This document shows positions 40,912 to 49,640 of a stretch of 64,000 nucleotides of DNA, piece after piece. The translations under genes and the position numbers were made by a program. The notes beneath the pieces were generated by a model, which saw nothing but the letters and a program-made list of their open reading frames with translations, was not told the origin of the DNA and made no database searches. The stretch's first letter is position 1, and each line of letters starts with the position of its first letter. The stretch comes from Neorhizobium galegae (GTDB taxonomy: Bacteria; Pseudomonadota; Alphaproteobacteria; Rhizobiales; Rhizobiaceae), in assembly GCF_017877055.1 (NCBI RefSeq), contig NZ_JAGIPG010000001.1:868001-932000 (forward strand), in the 5' to 3' direction.

Positions 40912-41619
40912 GTGAATAACAAAATGGGATTTCAGGAGTTTCTGGGCGGCATGCGGGCGATCTCGCCACTGATCGCCGCGGTCATCCCGATCGGCCTCGT
41001 TTTTGGCGCGGTTGCGGCGACGAAAGGCCTGTCGCCGGCGGAAGCAGGGCTGATGAGTGCGCTGGTCTTTGCCGGCGGCTCGCAATTCGTGGCGATGGAT
41101 ATCTGGACCCATCCTGCCTCCTGGACCGGCGTCGGTTTTGCAGCCCTGCTGGTCAACATCCGCCATGTGCTGATGAGCGCCTCGCTTGGCACAAGGATAG
41201 ATGGTTTCAGCCAACCGGCGCGTTATCTCTCGATGCTGTTCCTCGCTGACGAGATCTGGGCGATGGCCGAGTTCCGGGCCAAGGTGGCGCGGCTGACGCC
41301 GGCCTGGTTCGCCGGGCTCGTCATGCCTTTCTACCTCGCCTGGGTGGTTTCCGGGATCGCCGGAGCGGGCCTCGGCGCCTTTCTCGGCGATCCGGTGGTG
41401 CTCGGGCTCGATTTCGCTTTCCCGGCCGTATTCATCGTTCTGGTCATGGGCTTCTGGAAGGGTCCGGAAACCGGGGCGGTGCTGCTGGCGAGCGGTGCCG
41501 CCGCGGTTGCGACCCAGCATTTCGTGCCGGGCGTCTGGTATATCGCCGCCGGTGCCTTGGCCGGTCTTGCCGCCGCCATGGCCACCGGAAAAGAACGGGA
41601 TGTGGGGGTGACGCCATGA
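40912..41619 (+). CDS. azlC: Branched-chain amino acid exporter, large subunit AzlC
   Basis: 235 aa, from a GTG. AzlC family: FLGGMRAISPLIAAVIPIGL, GLMSALVFAGGSQFVAMD, LLVNIRHVLMSASLG, MLFLADEIWAM. About seven membrane helices. With AzlD (start overlaps by ATGA) it exports branched-chain amino acids or analogues. Controlled probably by the preceding AraC protein. Confidence 0.92.
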   Translation: MNNKMGFQEFLGGMRAISPLIAAVIPIGLVFGAVAATKGLSPAEAGLMSALVFAGGSQFVAMDIWTHPASWTGVGFAALLVNIRHVLMSASLGTRIDGFSQPARYLSMLFLADEIWAMAEFRAKVARLTPAWFAGLVMPFYLAWVVSGIAGAGLGAFLGDPVVLGLDFAFPAVFIVLVMGFWKGPETGAVLLASGAAAVATQHFVPGVWYIAAGALAGLAAAMATGKERDVGVTP

Positions 41620-41918
41620 CCGTCGATATCGCCACGCTCGTCGCCATCCTCGCCATGGCGGCGGCCACCGTGCTCACCCGCCTGAGCGGCCTCGTCCTCA
41701 TCCGCCATGTCTCGCTCGAAGGCAGCCGTCGCAAGGCGATCGAATCGATCCCGCCCGCGGTGCTGATGGCTGTCGTCGCACCGACCGCCTTTGCCACCGG
41801 GATTGCCGAAACCTTGGCCTGTGCCGTGACTGCTTTTGCGGCACTTCGCCTGCCGATGCTCGTTTCCGTGGCACTCGGGGTCGCCTCGGTGGCGATCCTT
41901 CGGGCGCTCGGCCTCTAG
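41616..41918 (+). CDS. azlD: Branched-chain amino acid exporter, small subunit AzlD
   Basis: 100 aa, four short membrane helices (TLVAILAMAAATVLTRLSGL, ESIPPAVLMAVVAPTAFATG). AzlD family size and position directly after azlC with overlapping ATGA. Ends 70 bases before puuE, which is probably a separate transcript. Confidence 0.9.
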   Translation: MTVDIATLVAILAMAAATVLTRLSGLVLIRHVSLEGSRRKAIESIPPAVLMAVVAPTAFATGIAETLACAVTAFAALRLPMLVSVALGVASVAILRALGL

Positions 41919-41988
41919 ACGACGTTTCCATCTCGACATGGCCCGAAAGGGTGCGCTACCGTCCGGCCTCATTCGTCGAAGGTGATCC

Positions 41989-42915
41989 ATGCAGGCAAAA
42001 GACTATCCGCGCGAACTCGTCGGCTACGGCCGCTCCACTCCCGATCCGAAATGGCCGGGCGGCGCCCATGTCGCCGTGCAGTTCGTGATCAATTACGAGG
42101 AGGGCGGCGAGAGCTCGATCATGGATGGTGATCCGGCCTCGGAAAACCTGCTGTCGGAAATCGTCGGCGCCGCGCCCTGGCCGGGCCAGCGCAACCTCAA
42201 CATGGAATCGATCTACGAATACGGCTCGCGCGCCGGCTTCTGGCGGCTGTTTCGGATGTTCACCGATCTCAAGGTGCAGACCACCGTCTACGGCGTGACG
42301 CTCGCCATGGCCCGCAATCCGGAAGCCGTCGCCGCCATGAAGGAAGCCGGCTGGGAGATCGCCAGCCACGGTTATCGCTGGCTCGAATACAAAGATTTCC
42401 CGGAGGCGAAAGAGCGCGAACACATTCTCGAAGCCGTGCGCCTGCATACGGAGTTGGTCGGCGAGCGGCCCTACGGCATGTACCAGGGCAAGCCTTCCGA
42501 CAACACGCTGAAACTGGTCATGGAGGAGGGTGGTTTCCTCTATTCCTCCGATAGTTACGCGGACGATCTGCCCTATTGGGTCAAGGGCCTCGACCAGAAG
42601 CCCTTCCTGATCATTCCCTATACGCTCGAAACCAATGACATGCGGTTTGCGACACCGCAGGGGTTCAACACCGGCGATCAGTTCTTCACCTACCTCAAGG
42701 ATGCCTTTGACGTGCTCTACCAGGAGGGCAGGGAAGGCGCTCCCAAGATGATGTCGGTCGGCCTCCACTGCCGCCTCGTCGGCCGCCCCGGCCGCGCCGC
42801 GGCGCTGAAGCGCTTCATCGAATATGTGCTCAGCCATGACAAGGTCTGGATTCCGCAACGCATCGAGATCGCCAAACACTGGCACGAACATCACAAGCCG
42901 GCGGGCGCCCTGTGA
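41989..42915 (+). CDS. puuE: Allantoinase PuuE (polysaccharide-deacetylase type)
   Basis: 308 aa. Metal-independent allantoinase of the NodB/deacetylase fold: YPRELVGYGRSTPDPKWPGG, QFVINYEEGGE, NMESIYEYGSRAGFWRL, ASHGYRWLEYKDF and GRPGRAAALKRFIEYV. Converts allantoin to allantoate. First gene of the ureide operon; its stop overlaps the uraD GTG start as GTGA. Some close homologues are annotated as cytosine or uracil-pathway deacetylases, but the uraD-allA-uraH neighbours decide. Confidence 0.92.
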   Translation: MQAKDYPRELVGYGRSTPDPKWPGGAHVAVQFVINYEEGGESSIMDGDPASENLLSEIVGAAPWPGQRNLNMESIYEYGSRAGFWRLFRMFTDLKVQTTVYGVTLAMARNPEAVAAMKEAGWEIASHGYRWLEYKDFPEAKEREHILEAVRLHTELVGERPYGMYQGKPSDNTLKLVMEEGGFLYSSDSYADDLPYWVKGLDQKPFLIIPYTLETNDMRFATPQGFNTGDQFFTYLKDAFDVLYQEGREGAPKMMSVGLHCRLVGRPGRAAALKRFIEYVLSHDKVWIPQRIEIAKHWHEHHKPAGAL

Positions 42916-43409
42916 CCGCCCGCAGCGACTTCGTCGCGATGTTCGGCGGCGTGTTCGAGCACTCCCCTTTCATCGCCGAGCGGGCCTATGATGCGGGGCT
43001 GATGCTGGTTCCGCTGTCATCCAAGAGCGTGCATGACGCGCTGACCTCGATTTTCCGCCGGGCAAGCCGCGAGGAGCGCCTCGGCGTGCTGCGTGCCCAT
43101 CCGGATCTTGCGGGCAAGCTGGCAATTGCCGGCGAACTGACCGAAGACAGCAAAAAGGAACAGGCCGGCGCCGGGCTTGACCGCCTGAGCGCTGCCGAAC
43201 ACGCCCGTTTCACCGAACTCAACACCGCCTACACGGAAAAATTCGGCTTTCCCTTCATCATCGCGGTCAAGGGCCTGACGAAGGATGACATCCTCGCCGC
43301 CTTCGAGAAGCGCATCCACAACAGCATCGACGAGGAATTCGATACGGCCACGGTCCAGGTGGAAAAGATCGCGCTCCTGCGACTGCAATCGCTGCTTCCG
43401 GGGCATTGA
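42912..43409 (+). CDS. uraD: OHCU decarboxylase
   Basis: 165 aa, GTG start. 2-oxo-4-hydroxy-4-carboxy-5-ureidoimidazoline decarboxylase, the last step from urate to S-allantoin. Family motifs: FGGVFEHSPFIAERA, LRAHPDLAGKLA with the catalytic His, and GELTEDSKKEQAGAGLDRL with the catalytic Glu. Cytoplasmic. Partner of UraH four genes downstream. Confidence 0.93.
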   Translation: MTARSDFVAMFGGVFEHSPFIAERAYDAGLMLVPLSSKSVHDALTSIFRRASREERLGVLRAHPDLAGKLAIAGELTEDSKKEQAGAGLDRLSAAEHARFTELNTAYTEKFGFPFIIAVKGLTKDDILAAFEKRIHNSIDEEFDTATVQVEKIALLRLQSLLPGH

Positions 43410-43477
43410 GGTTCTGGACGATCCTTTCCTCGATCCCTTTCGTCATTTATATTGGCGATATCAGGAGTGACCCCGCC

Positions 43478-43768
43478 ATGAGACCGTCGGAAGTGCTGGA
43501 AAAGAACCGGGATATCATCCGGAAGATCGTTGCCCGCCGGCAGGTCTCCAACCCCCGCGTCTATGGTTCGGTGTTGCGCGGCGAGGACAGGCCCGACAGC
43601 GATCTCGATATCCTGGTCGATCCGTCGCCGACGACGTCGCTGTTCACGCTCGGTGGACTTCAGGGCGATCTTGAAGAAGCGCTCGGCGTGCCGGTGGATG
43701 TCAAGGTCCCGGGCGATTTTCCGCCCAAGATCCGTGAACGCATCGTGGCGGAAGCCTTGGCAATATGA
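43478..43768 (+). CDS. mntA: MntA-type nucleotidyltransferase antitoxin
   Basis: 96 aa from the ATG at 43478 (AGGAG ten bases upstream); the frame to 43406 overlaps the uraD end. Minimal nucleotidyltransferase with GSVLRGEDRPDSDLDILVD, the GS-x10-D-x-D active site. MntA enzymes silence the paired HepT RNase by adding AMP to its tyrosine. Overlaps hepT as ATGA. The pair sits between uraD and allA. Confidence 0.88.
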   Translation: MRPSEVLEKNRDIIRKIVARRQVSNPRVYGSVLRGEDRPDSDLDILVDPSPTTSLFTLGGLQGDLEEALGVPVDVKVPGDFPPKIRERIVAEALAI

Positions 43769-44127
43769 GTGTAGAGCGTCTCGAAGCCTATCTCGATCGG
43801 ATGATCGTCACGGGAAACAAGGCCGTCAGATATGTCTCCGGGCTGGATCGCGAGGCTTTCCGCCTTGATGAAATCAAACAGGATGCCGTGATCGCCAACA
43901 TCACGGCGATCGGCGAATGTGCAACCAAGCTCATGGAGCGGTTCCCGGATTTCGTCGTCGAGCATCCGGAGATCCCCTGGAAAGACATCCGCGACATGCG
44001 CAACCGCATTGCGCATCAATATTTTCACCTGGATATCGATACGGTCTGGCTGACCGTTGACCGGATGATCCCCGAACTTCTCTCCCAGCTCGACTCCCTG
44101 CGCAACTGGCGTGCTCAGGGAGAATGA
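43765..44127 (+). CDS. hepT: HepT-type RNase toxin
   Basis: 120 aa, HEPN fold. It holds the RNase motif R-x4-H-x-Y in MRNRIAHQYF near residue 80, where the Tyr is the MntA modification target. Other family segments: DAVIANITAIGECATKL and IPWKDIRDM. Toxin of the type VII MntA/HepT system. Its stop lies directly before the allA TTG start, so the pair is embedded in the ureide operon rather than free-standing. Confidence 0.9.
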   Translation: MSVERLEAYLDRMIVTGNKAVRYVSGLDREAFRLDEIKQDAVIANITAIGECATKLMERFPDFVVEHPEIPWKDIRDMRNRIAHQYFHLDIDTVWLTVDRMIPELLSQLDSLRNWRAQGE

Positions 44128-44643
44128 TTGAAGGCGTATAAATTGACCGAATATCTGGAAATCCTGCCCCTCACAAAGGAAGCCTTCGCTCCATTCGGCG
44201 ATGTCATCGAGGCCGATCCTGCGACCATGCGGCTGATCAACGGCGGCACGACCGAGCGTTATCATGCGCTCGCCGAGCCCGTGGTGATCGGCGAGCCCGA
44301 GCGGCTGATCTTCAGCATCTTCCGCAGCAAGCCGCGGCAGTTCCCTTATGCGATCACCATGATGGAGCGGCATCCCTTCGCCAGCCAGAGCTTTTCGCCG
44401 ATCTCGGGCCAGCCGTTCCTGATCGCGGTTTCCCATGACGAAGGCGGCCGGCCGGGCAAGCCGCAGGTCTTCCTCGTGCAGCCGCACCAGGGCGTCAACT
44501 ATTTCCCCAAGGCCTGGCATCATCCGCTGATGGCGATCGGCATCGTCAGCGATTTCCTGGTGGTGGACCGTGACAACACGTCCGCAAACTACGAGGAGCA
44601 TTTCTTCGAAACGCCTTACCTTATCGCGGAGCCCAGCCTGTGA
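44128..44643 (+). CDS. allA: Ureidoglycolate lyase
   Basis: 171 aa from a TTG at 44128, immediately after the hepT stop with CAGGGAGAATGA upstream. AllA cupin-like fold: [63 protein letters not shown] and [13 protein letters not shown]. Splits ureidoglycolate into glyoxylate and urea, the end of ureide breakdown. No allantoate amidohydrolase gene lies in this operon, so that step is encoded elsewhere. Confidence 0.92.
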   Translation: MKAYKLTEYLEILPLTKEAFAPFGDVIEADPATMRLINGGTTERYHALAEPVVIGEPERLIFSIFRSKPRQFPYAITMMERHPFASQSFSPISGQPFLIAVSHDEGGRPGKPQVFLVQPHQGVNYFPKAWHHPLMAIGIVSDFLVVDRDNTSANYEEHFFETPYLIAEPSL

Positions 44644-44996
44644 CCGGCCTCACCACCCATGTTCTCGACACCGCCAGCGGCAAACCGGCGGAGGGGCTTT
44701 CGATCGACCTCTACCGGCTGAACGGCGACACGCGCGAAAAACTCACGACCGTCGTCACCAATAGCGACGGTCGTGTCGATGGCGGGCCGGTCCTGATCGG
44801 CGATACGTTTCTGGCCGGCGAATACGAACTGGTCTTCCACGCCGGCGACTACCTGCGTGCCCGCGGCGTCGAACTGGCCGAGCCGGCCTTTCTCGATGTG
44901 ATCCCGATCCGCTTCGGCGTTGCCGACACCACGGCGCATTACCACGTGCCGCTGCTGCTCTCGCCCTACGGTTATTCCACCTACAGGGGAAGCTGA
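44640..44996 (+). CDS. uraH: 5-Hydroxyisourate hydrolase
   Basis: 118 aa, GTG start overlapping the allA stop. Transthyretin-like: [20 protein letters not shown] at the N-terminus with the catalytic His, [11 protein letters not shown] in the middle and the diagnostic C-terminal YRGS. Converts 5-hydroxyisourate to OHCU, feeding UraD. No signal peptide, so cytoplasmic. Confidence 0.95.
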   Translation: MTGLTTHVLDTASGKPAEGLSIDLYRLNGDTREKLTTVVTNSDGRVDGGPVLIGDTFLAGEYELVFHAGDYLRARGVELAEPAFLDVIPIRFGVADTTAHYHVPLLLSPYGYSTYRGS

Positions 44997-45745
44997 TGCG
45001 CTTTGCCGCGATCGCCGACATCCACGGGAATTGCGCAGCGCTCGAAGCGGTGCTCGCGGATATCCATGCGCAGGGCATTACCGACATCGTCAATCTCGGC
45101 GATTGCCTGAGCGGCCCGCTCGAAGCCGGGCGCACCGCCGACCTGCTGCTGCTTCTCGATACGATGGCGACGCTGACCGTGCGCGGCAATCACGACCGCT
45201 ACCTCATCGAGAACCCGGCGGACGCCATGCCGTCCTGGGAGGTGCATGCCTTTTCCGAACTCGCGCTCCGCCATCTGCAATGGCTGCGCAAGCTGCCGTT
45301 CAGCGCCGTCTATCGCGAGGAGGCCTACCTTTGCCACGCGACGCCGCAGTCGGACAACGTTTACTGGCTGGAGCAGGTATCGAGCGAAGGCCATGTCTTC
45401 CTCAAGCCCCTGGAAGAAATCGAGGCGCTGGCGGAGGGGATCGAGCAGGCATTGATCCTCTGCGGGCACAGCCATATTCCGCGGGCAGTGCAACTCTCCG
45501 ATGGCCGGCTGATCGTCAATCCCGGCAGCGTCGGCTGCCCGGCCTATAGTGACGACGCGCCTTATCTCCACAAGGTCGAGACCGGCCACGCGATGGCGTC
45601 CTACGCGATCCTGGAAAAGACGTCTTCCGGCTGGGCACCGCAGTTCCGCAACGTGTCCTACGACCATCTGGCGATGTCACGGCTCGCCGCCGAAAACGGC
45701 CGCGCCGACTGGGCTGTGGCGCTTGCGACCGGCAGGGCGGGGTAG
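44996..45745 (+). CDS. Calcineurin-like metallophosphoesterase
   Basis: 249 aa; its ATG shares one base with the uraH stop (TGATG). Metal motifs: ADIHGN, NLGDCLSGP, RGNHDRYL, CHATP and CGHSHIP, in the order of YfcE-type phosphodiesterases. Substrate unknown. Being translationally coupled to uraH suggests a side role in purine use, but this may be chance. Its 3' end overlaps the decayed hicB frame on the other strand. Confidence 0.85.
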   Translation: MRFAAIADIHGNCAALEAVLADIHAQGITDIVNLGDCLSGPLEAGRTADLLLLLDTMATLTVRGNHDRYLIENPADAMPSWEVHAFSELALRHLQWLRKLPFSAVYREEAYLCHATPQSDNVYWLEQVSSEGHVFLKPLEEIEALAEGIEQALILCGHSHIPRAVQLSDGRLIVNPGSVGCPAYSDDAPYLHKVETGHAMASYAILEKTSSGWAPQFRNVSYDHLAMSRLAAENGRADWAVALATGRAG

Positions 45746-46129
45746 GTCCCAGCCGGCGTCGCGTTCGATCTCGTGCCGTGCGGCGCGGGTGAGGAAACCT
45801 GAGCGTGAAAGACCCTGATCCGTGGCAAAACGGTCGATCCGTTCCGGCATGTCCTCAGGCAGCTTAGCTGCCCCGGTTTTCAGCGTCACCAGGATTGCCA
45901 AGCCATCAAGGTTGGCGGGATCGGCCATCACGTTTTCGAGGCTTGACGGTTCGGGAATGGCCTCGCCATCCTCGAATATGCCTTCGACATGAAAGGCAAG
46001 CGCCTCCTCCGCCATCGCCCGCGCGTCGTCGAGCGTCGAACCGGCGGTCACGACACCCGGAAAATCCGGGAAGGAGACGCCTTAGTCGCTCTCCGCATCC
46101 TTGTGGACCAGGCCGATATAATTGCTCAC
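45677..46129 (-). pseudogene. hicB: HicB antitoxin with in-frame stop
   Basis: Read from the GTG at 46129 the protein begins SNYIGLVHKDAESD, then a TAA (46082-46084), then GVSFPDFPGVVTAGSTLDDA and a full HicB body with the C-terminal ribbon-helix-helix (LPEDMPERIDRFATDQGLSR). In intact HicB the interrupted position is Tyr (SDYGVSFPDFPG), so one change TAT or TAC to TAA killed it. The frame also runs 68 bases past the metallophosphoesterase stop, so the normal end may be lost too. A shorter protein from a later GTG (46051) remains possible. Confidence 0.85.
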
Positions 46130-46305
46130 GACCACCTCAATTTCAGCCCCGCCTGCTTTTCGACATTCCGCAGCGTGCCGAGCGGGATATCACGTTTCGG
46201 ATGGGGCATGGTCACCCGGCCGGCCTTTTGCGGATGCTTGAACTGAACATGGCTGCCCTTTTGGGCGACCTCGATCCAGCCATCTTTGCGCAGGCACCGG
46301 CTGAT
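46126..46305 (-). pseudogene. hicA: HicA toxin remnant lacking its start
   Basis: The frame encodes ISRCLRKDGWIEVAQKGSHV then QFKHPQKAGRVTMPHPKRDI and LGTLRNVEKQAGLK, the HicA core including the catalytic His in GSHVQFKHP. It is closed upstream by TAG and TAA, with no ATG, GTG or TTG before residue about 30. So the first codons, about 8-10 residues, are gone. Its stop overlaps the hicB GTG in the standard way. Too short for the open reading frame list. Confidence 0.85.
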
Positions 46306-46442
46306 CTATTACGTGGAAGGCCAAGGCGACCGGCAGACGCTCGTGATCCTCCAATGCCGTTTCCACTGCTGACACCCCGCCTGAAACCTTTCGGCAATCC
46401 TTCCCCCCGATACTTCTTTCCGATTCGACAGGAGAGATCGTC

Positions 46443-47186
46443 ATGGCCCAAACGCGTGGCAAATCCGGTTCTCGGCGCAGGAGTTCGCCAAAGCGGTCGT
46501 CAGGCCCCGGTTCGTCGCTCTGGCCTTGGCTCGGGGCGCTGGCGCTGGTGGCCGGCGGTATCGCGCTTTATGAGAATTCCGCGGAGGCCAGGCGTTTCGT
46601 CGCCGGCCTGACCTCGGGTAGACCGGTCCAGGTGGCCGCAAGGCCGGTGCCGGCAAAACCCGTCCAGGTGAGTTCCGGGCCGTCGCACCGGCCGGTGACC
46701 CCGAGGCCTGCGGTCGCTCCCGACCAGAGCCATACCGCCGCGATCATCCCGCCGGCGCCGATCGGCAAGCCGATCCTCGATGACATCCAGAAGGCTGCGG
46801 AACCGCCGAAGAGCACCGAGAACCTCGCCGGCGCCTATGAGGCGAAATTCTATCTGTGCGGATCGGCCAAGCAGGACGACTGCGTCACCGCTGCCGACCG
46901 CTTCGTCTTCCACGGCCAGAAGATCCGGCTGGTCGGCATCGAAGTGCCGGACATCAAGAAGCCGCGTTGCGAGGCGGAACGGATCAAGGCGAGCGACGCG
47001 GAGCTGCGGGTGCGCGCCTTCCTCGATTCGGGGCCTTTCGAACTGGTCACCTGGCAGGGGAACGAGGACGAGATCGAAGGCCACAAACTGCGTGAAGTAA
47101 CGCGCAACGGTCGCTCGCTTGCAGATGTCCTCGTCAACGAGGGCCTGGCGAAGCGGCCGGGTGCCGGCAAGGGCGGCTGGTGCTGA
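46443..47186 (+). CDS. Membrane-anchored staphylococcal-nuclease-like protein
   Basis: 247 aa with GACAGGAGAGATCGTC before the ATG. Basic, Ser/Arg-rich N-terminus, one membrane helix at about residues 25-46 (SLWPWLGALALVAGGIALY), a Pro/Ala/Val linker to about 115, then an SNase-fold domain: FVFHGQKIRLVGIEVPDIKK, CEAERIKASDAELRVRAFLD and NGRSLADVLVNEGLAKRPGA. A catalytic Arg and Glu near EVPDIKKPRCEAE are plausible, but the usual D-G-D pattern is not obvious. Probably a periplasm-facing nuclease or binding domain. Confidence 0.75.
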   Translation: MAQTRGKSGSRRRSSPKRSSGPGSSLWPWLGALALVAGGIALYENSAEARRFVAGLTSGRPVQVAARPVPAKPVQVSSGPSHRPVTPRPAVAPDQSHTAAIIPPAPIGKPILDDIQKAAEPPKSTENLAGAYEAKFYLCGSAKQDDCVTAADRFVFHGQKIRLVGIEVPDIKKPRCEAERIKASDAELRVRAFLDSGPFELVTWQGNEDEIEGHKLREVTRNGRSLADVLVNEGLAKRPGAGKGGWC

Positions 47187-47204
47187 GACAGCACCGATCG
47201 CCCC

Positions 47205-47744
47205 TCAGCCGTCATCGAGAGGCGGGCGGTGATAGGTCATCGCGCAACGATGCCCAGTCCGGCGACAGGCACCGTCACGCGTGAGAATATCATTGCTGCG
47301 ATAACAAGCTGCAGCCATGACCGCCCACTCGGCGGGCGTCTTGATATCCGGCGTGAGATGGATCCCACCCACCGCGAATATCGCAACGAAGAAGGCCGCG
47401 ATGATCGCCCTCAGGTAGTCATCCAGCCGGTTCCAGAACGGAGCCGTCATCTTGTCCACGAGGTCCAGTGTCGGGTCCCCGAACCTGCTGCGCTCGAAAG
47501 CACGCGCCACGGCAAAAAAAACGACGACGAGGCCAAGTCCGAGCCAGAACCATTCGTTGGACAAGGTAAGGCTGACGGGTGCCGGCGGTGCGCCTACGAT
47601 ATATGGTGCGAACCACTTGACGTGAGCCTGGACAGATGTGGCCTGGATCGCCTGCCAGATGGCGAGACCTGTCACCAGGGAAACGCGGCCTCGAGATCTA
47701 TGCCGTGCGGCAAACACGTTCTGTCCTTCGATCGATAGTGTCAT
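47205..47744 (-). pseudogene. Frameshifted and truncated membrane protein
   Basis: From the ATG at 47744: signal-like start, QAHVKWFAPYIVGAPPAPVS, membrane helix SNEWFWLGLGLVVVFFAVAR, loop, second helix AIIAAFFVAIFAVGGIHL, then LTPDIKTPAEWAVMAA. After that the frame loses hydrophobic pattern. In the +1 frame the same bases read SWLQLVIAAMIFSRVTVPVA, a membrane helix expected after KTPAEW in this family. So a frameshift near 47325-47335 is likely, and the protein ends early in either frame. HVKWF membrane proteins are normally much longer. Family function is unknown to me. Confidence 0.65.
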
Positions 47745-47789
47745 GACTTCAGTGACGGAACGGCTCTCCACCCGGCCGGCCAGATCGGT

Positions 47790-48800
47790 TCAATTCGTTT
47801 CAGGAACGGGAGCATCGGGGTTGACGAGACCGGCGTGGCGCAGGTCACGCCAGAAGGCCGCGGGTACCATTTCAGCATAGGCAGCGCTGTCCTCCGCGAT
47901 CCGCTCCGGTCGGCTGGCCCCGGGAATGACGCCGGCCACGGCCGGGTTCGCGAGGGCGAAATGCAGGCCGGCGGCCTTCATGCTGACGCCGTGGCGGTCC
48001 GCGATCGCCCTGATCTTTGCCACCTTGTCCAGGATCTGCGGCGTGGCAGGTGAATATTCGAAATTCGGGCCGCCGACGAGCGCGCCGGAACTGTAGGGAC
48101 CGCCGACGATGACCCCCAGTCCCCGTTCCGCGACGACAGGCATGACGCGTTGTAGCGCGCGATCGTGATCCAGCAGGGAGTAGCGGCCCGCGAGAAGGAA
48201 GCCGTCCGGACGCGGTTCCTTGAGGCCGAGCAGCAATTCGATCGGCTCCACCCGGTTGACGCCCAGGCCCCAGGCCTTGATGACACCTTCATCCCGCAAG
48301 CGATCCAGCATCCGAAAGGCGCCGAGACGTGCGCTTTCAAAAATGCCCAGCCATTCGTCGCCATGGAAATCCTGCGCAACGTCGTGCACCCAGACGATCT
48401 CGATGCGGTCGGTTTTCAATCGTTCGAGACTACCCTCGATGGAGCGCATCGTAGCGTCGGCCGAATAGTCGTTAACGACCTTGTTGCGACGGCCGTATTT
48501 GAAGACTCCATTTTCTCCGAAGCCACTGTCGCTGACGTCCTCGAATTCGTCGAGAACCAGCCGGCCGACCTTGGTGCTGATCACATATTCGTCGCGCGGC
48601 TTGTTCGCGAGCGCCTCGCCCATGCGGATTTCGGCGAGGCCGGCCCCATAGAAAGGGGCATTGTCGAAATACCTGATCCCGTCGTTCCAGGCCGCTTCCA
48701 CGGTCTCGAATGCCTCTTCCTCCGGGATCGCGCGGAACATGTTGCCAAGGGGCGCAGTGCCGAACCCCAGCTGGCCGGGGAGAATATCCTTGAGTGTCAT
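47790..48800 (-). CDS. Aldo/keto reductase
   Basis: 336 aa. Fold markers: LGFGTAPLGNMF, YFDNAPFYGAGLAEIRMGEAL with catalytic Asp and Tyr, STKVGRLV with Lys, WVHDV with the His site, and the NADPH-binding GVIPGASRPERIAED. It resembles D-threo-aldose/pyridoxal 4-dehydrogenase members. First of a run of minus-strand accessory genes up to 54.4 kb. Substrate unknown. Confidence 0.85.
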   Translation of the reverse strand: MTLKDILPGQLGFGTAPLGNMFRAIPEEEAFETVEAAWNDGIRYFDNAPFYGAGLAEIRMGEALANKPRDEYVISTKVGRLVLDEFEDVSDSGFGENGVFKYGRRNKVVNDYSADATMRSIEGSLERLKTDRIEIVWVHDVAQDFHGDEWLGIFESARLGAFRMLDRLRDEGVIKAWGLGVNRVEPIELLLGLKEPRPDGFLLAGRYSLLDHDRALQRVMPVVAERGLGVIVGGPYSSGALVGGPNFEYSPATPQILDKVAKIRAIADRHGVSMKAAGLHFALANPAVAGVIPGASRPERIAEDSAAYAEMVPAAFWRDLRHAGLVNPDAPVPETN

Positions 48801-48845
48801 CTGTTGCCATCCTTTCGATGTTGAGAGCCGCGCAGTGCGGTCATG

Positions 48846-49565
48846 TTAGGAAGCGGATGGGGCGACTGCCCGACAGCCGCGGTCCTGGTCCGCAGACAAG
48901 ACCTGATAACGCACATGCAATAGTCCGCCCTTGAGGGTGGTCACCGAGATCAGCTCAAGGGGACGCGCGCCGGCGATATTGTGGTCGAAGGTGGTCGGCA
49001 CGCCCGGCTTGCCATCGGCGATTGGCAGGATCAGAAGACTGACCTCGTCGATCAGATCTCGCCTTAGAAAGGCTCCATTGATCGTGCCCCCGCCTTCGAG
49101 CAGGATCGTTTCGATGCCAAATTCGGTGCGCAGGATGTGGAGTGCGCGATGAAGGTCGAGCTCCGTATCGCCGGCGAAAATATAGGAGATGCCATCCCTG
49201 CGCAGTTCCGCAATGTAATCGTCGGATACATTCGTTGTCAGGATCGCGATCAGCGCATCGCCGTTTACCCGCTCGCGGTTGAGATGCAGGCACCCCGACC
49301 TGTCGAGATAGACGGCATAGGGGGCCATCCCTGCCGCCGCCGCTTTCCAGGTTTGGCGTGGATAGATCCTGTCGGCGAGCATCGGGCGCACTTCACCAAG
49401 TGCGAATTCCGCCATCGTAACGCGGCCGACAAGCCACGCATCGCTGCGCAGGTCGCGGTGCAACATCTCGTAGGCGTCGTCGCGATCCGCCGACACCGGC
49501 CAGCCAACCGTATTAATCCGGCCATCGATGCTGGACATCATGTGCAATGTAACCCTGGGTCTCAT
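48846..49565 (-). CDS. RibD C-terminal-type (DHFR-like) reductase
   Basis: 239 aa from the ATG at 49565 (MRPRVTLHMMSSIDGRINTV); an upstream extension to 49634 is unsupported. Domain features: SSIDGRINT, WLVGRVTMAEFALGE, LREFGIETILLEGGGTINGA and LILPIADGKPG, as in RibD_C pyrimidine reductases. As a lone reductase in a catabolic cluster it probably acts on a small heterocycle or on a side product with NADPH. Ends 45 bases after the aldo/keto reductase start. Confidence 0.82.
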   Translation of the reverse strand: MRPRVTLHMMSSIDGRINTVGWPVSADRDDAYEMLHRDLRSDAWLVGRVTMAEFALGEVRPMLADRIYPRQTWKAAAAGMAPYAVYLDRSGCLHLNRERVNGDALIAILTTNVSDDYIAELRRDGISYIFAGDTELDLHRALHILRTEFGIETILLEGGGTINGAFLRRDLIDEVSLLILPIADGKPGVPTTFDHNIAGARPLELISVTTLKGGLLHVRYQVLSADQDRGCRAVAPSAS

Positions 49566-49640
49566 TGTCACTCCCATATTCGAAATTCGCAGGCGACAGG
49601 CGCCCGCGATCGCGCCCTTGCACCGGCCGATCACCGGTCA

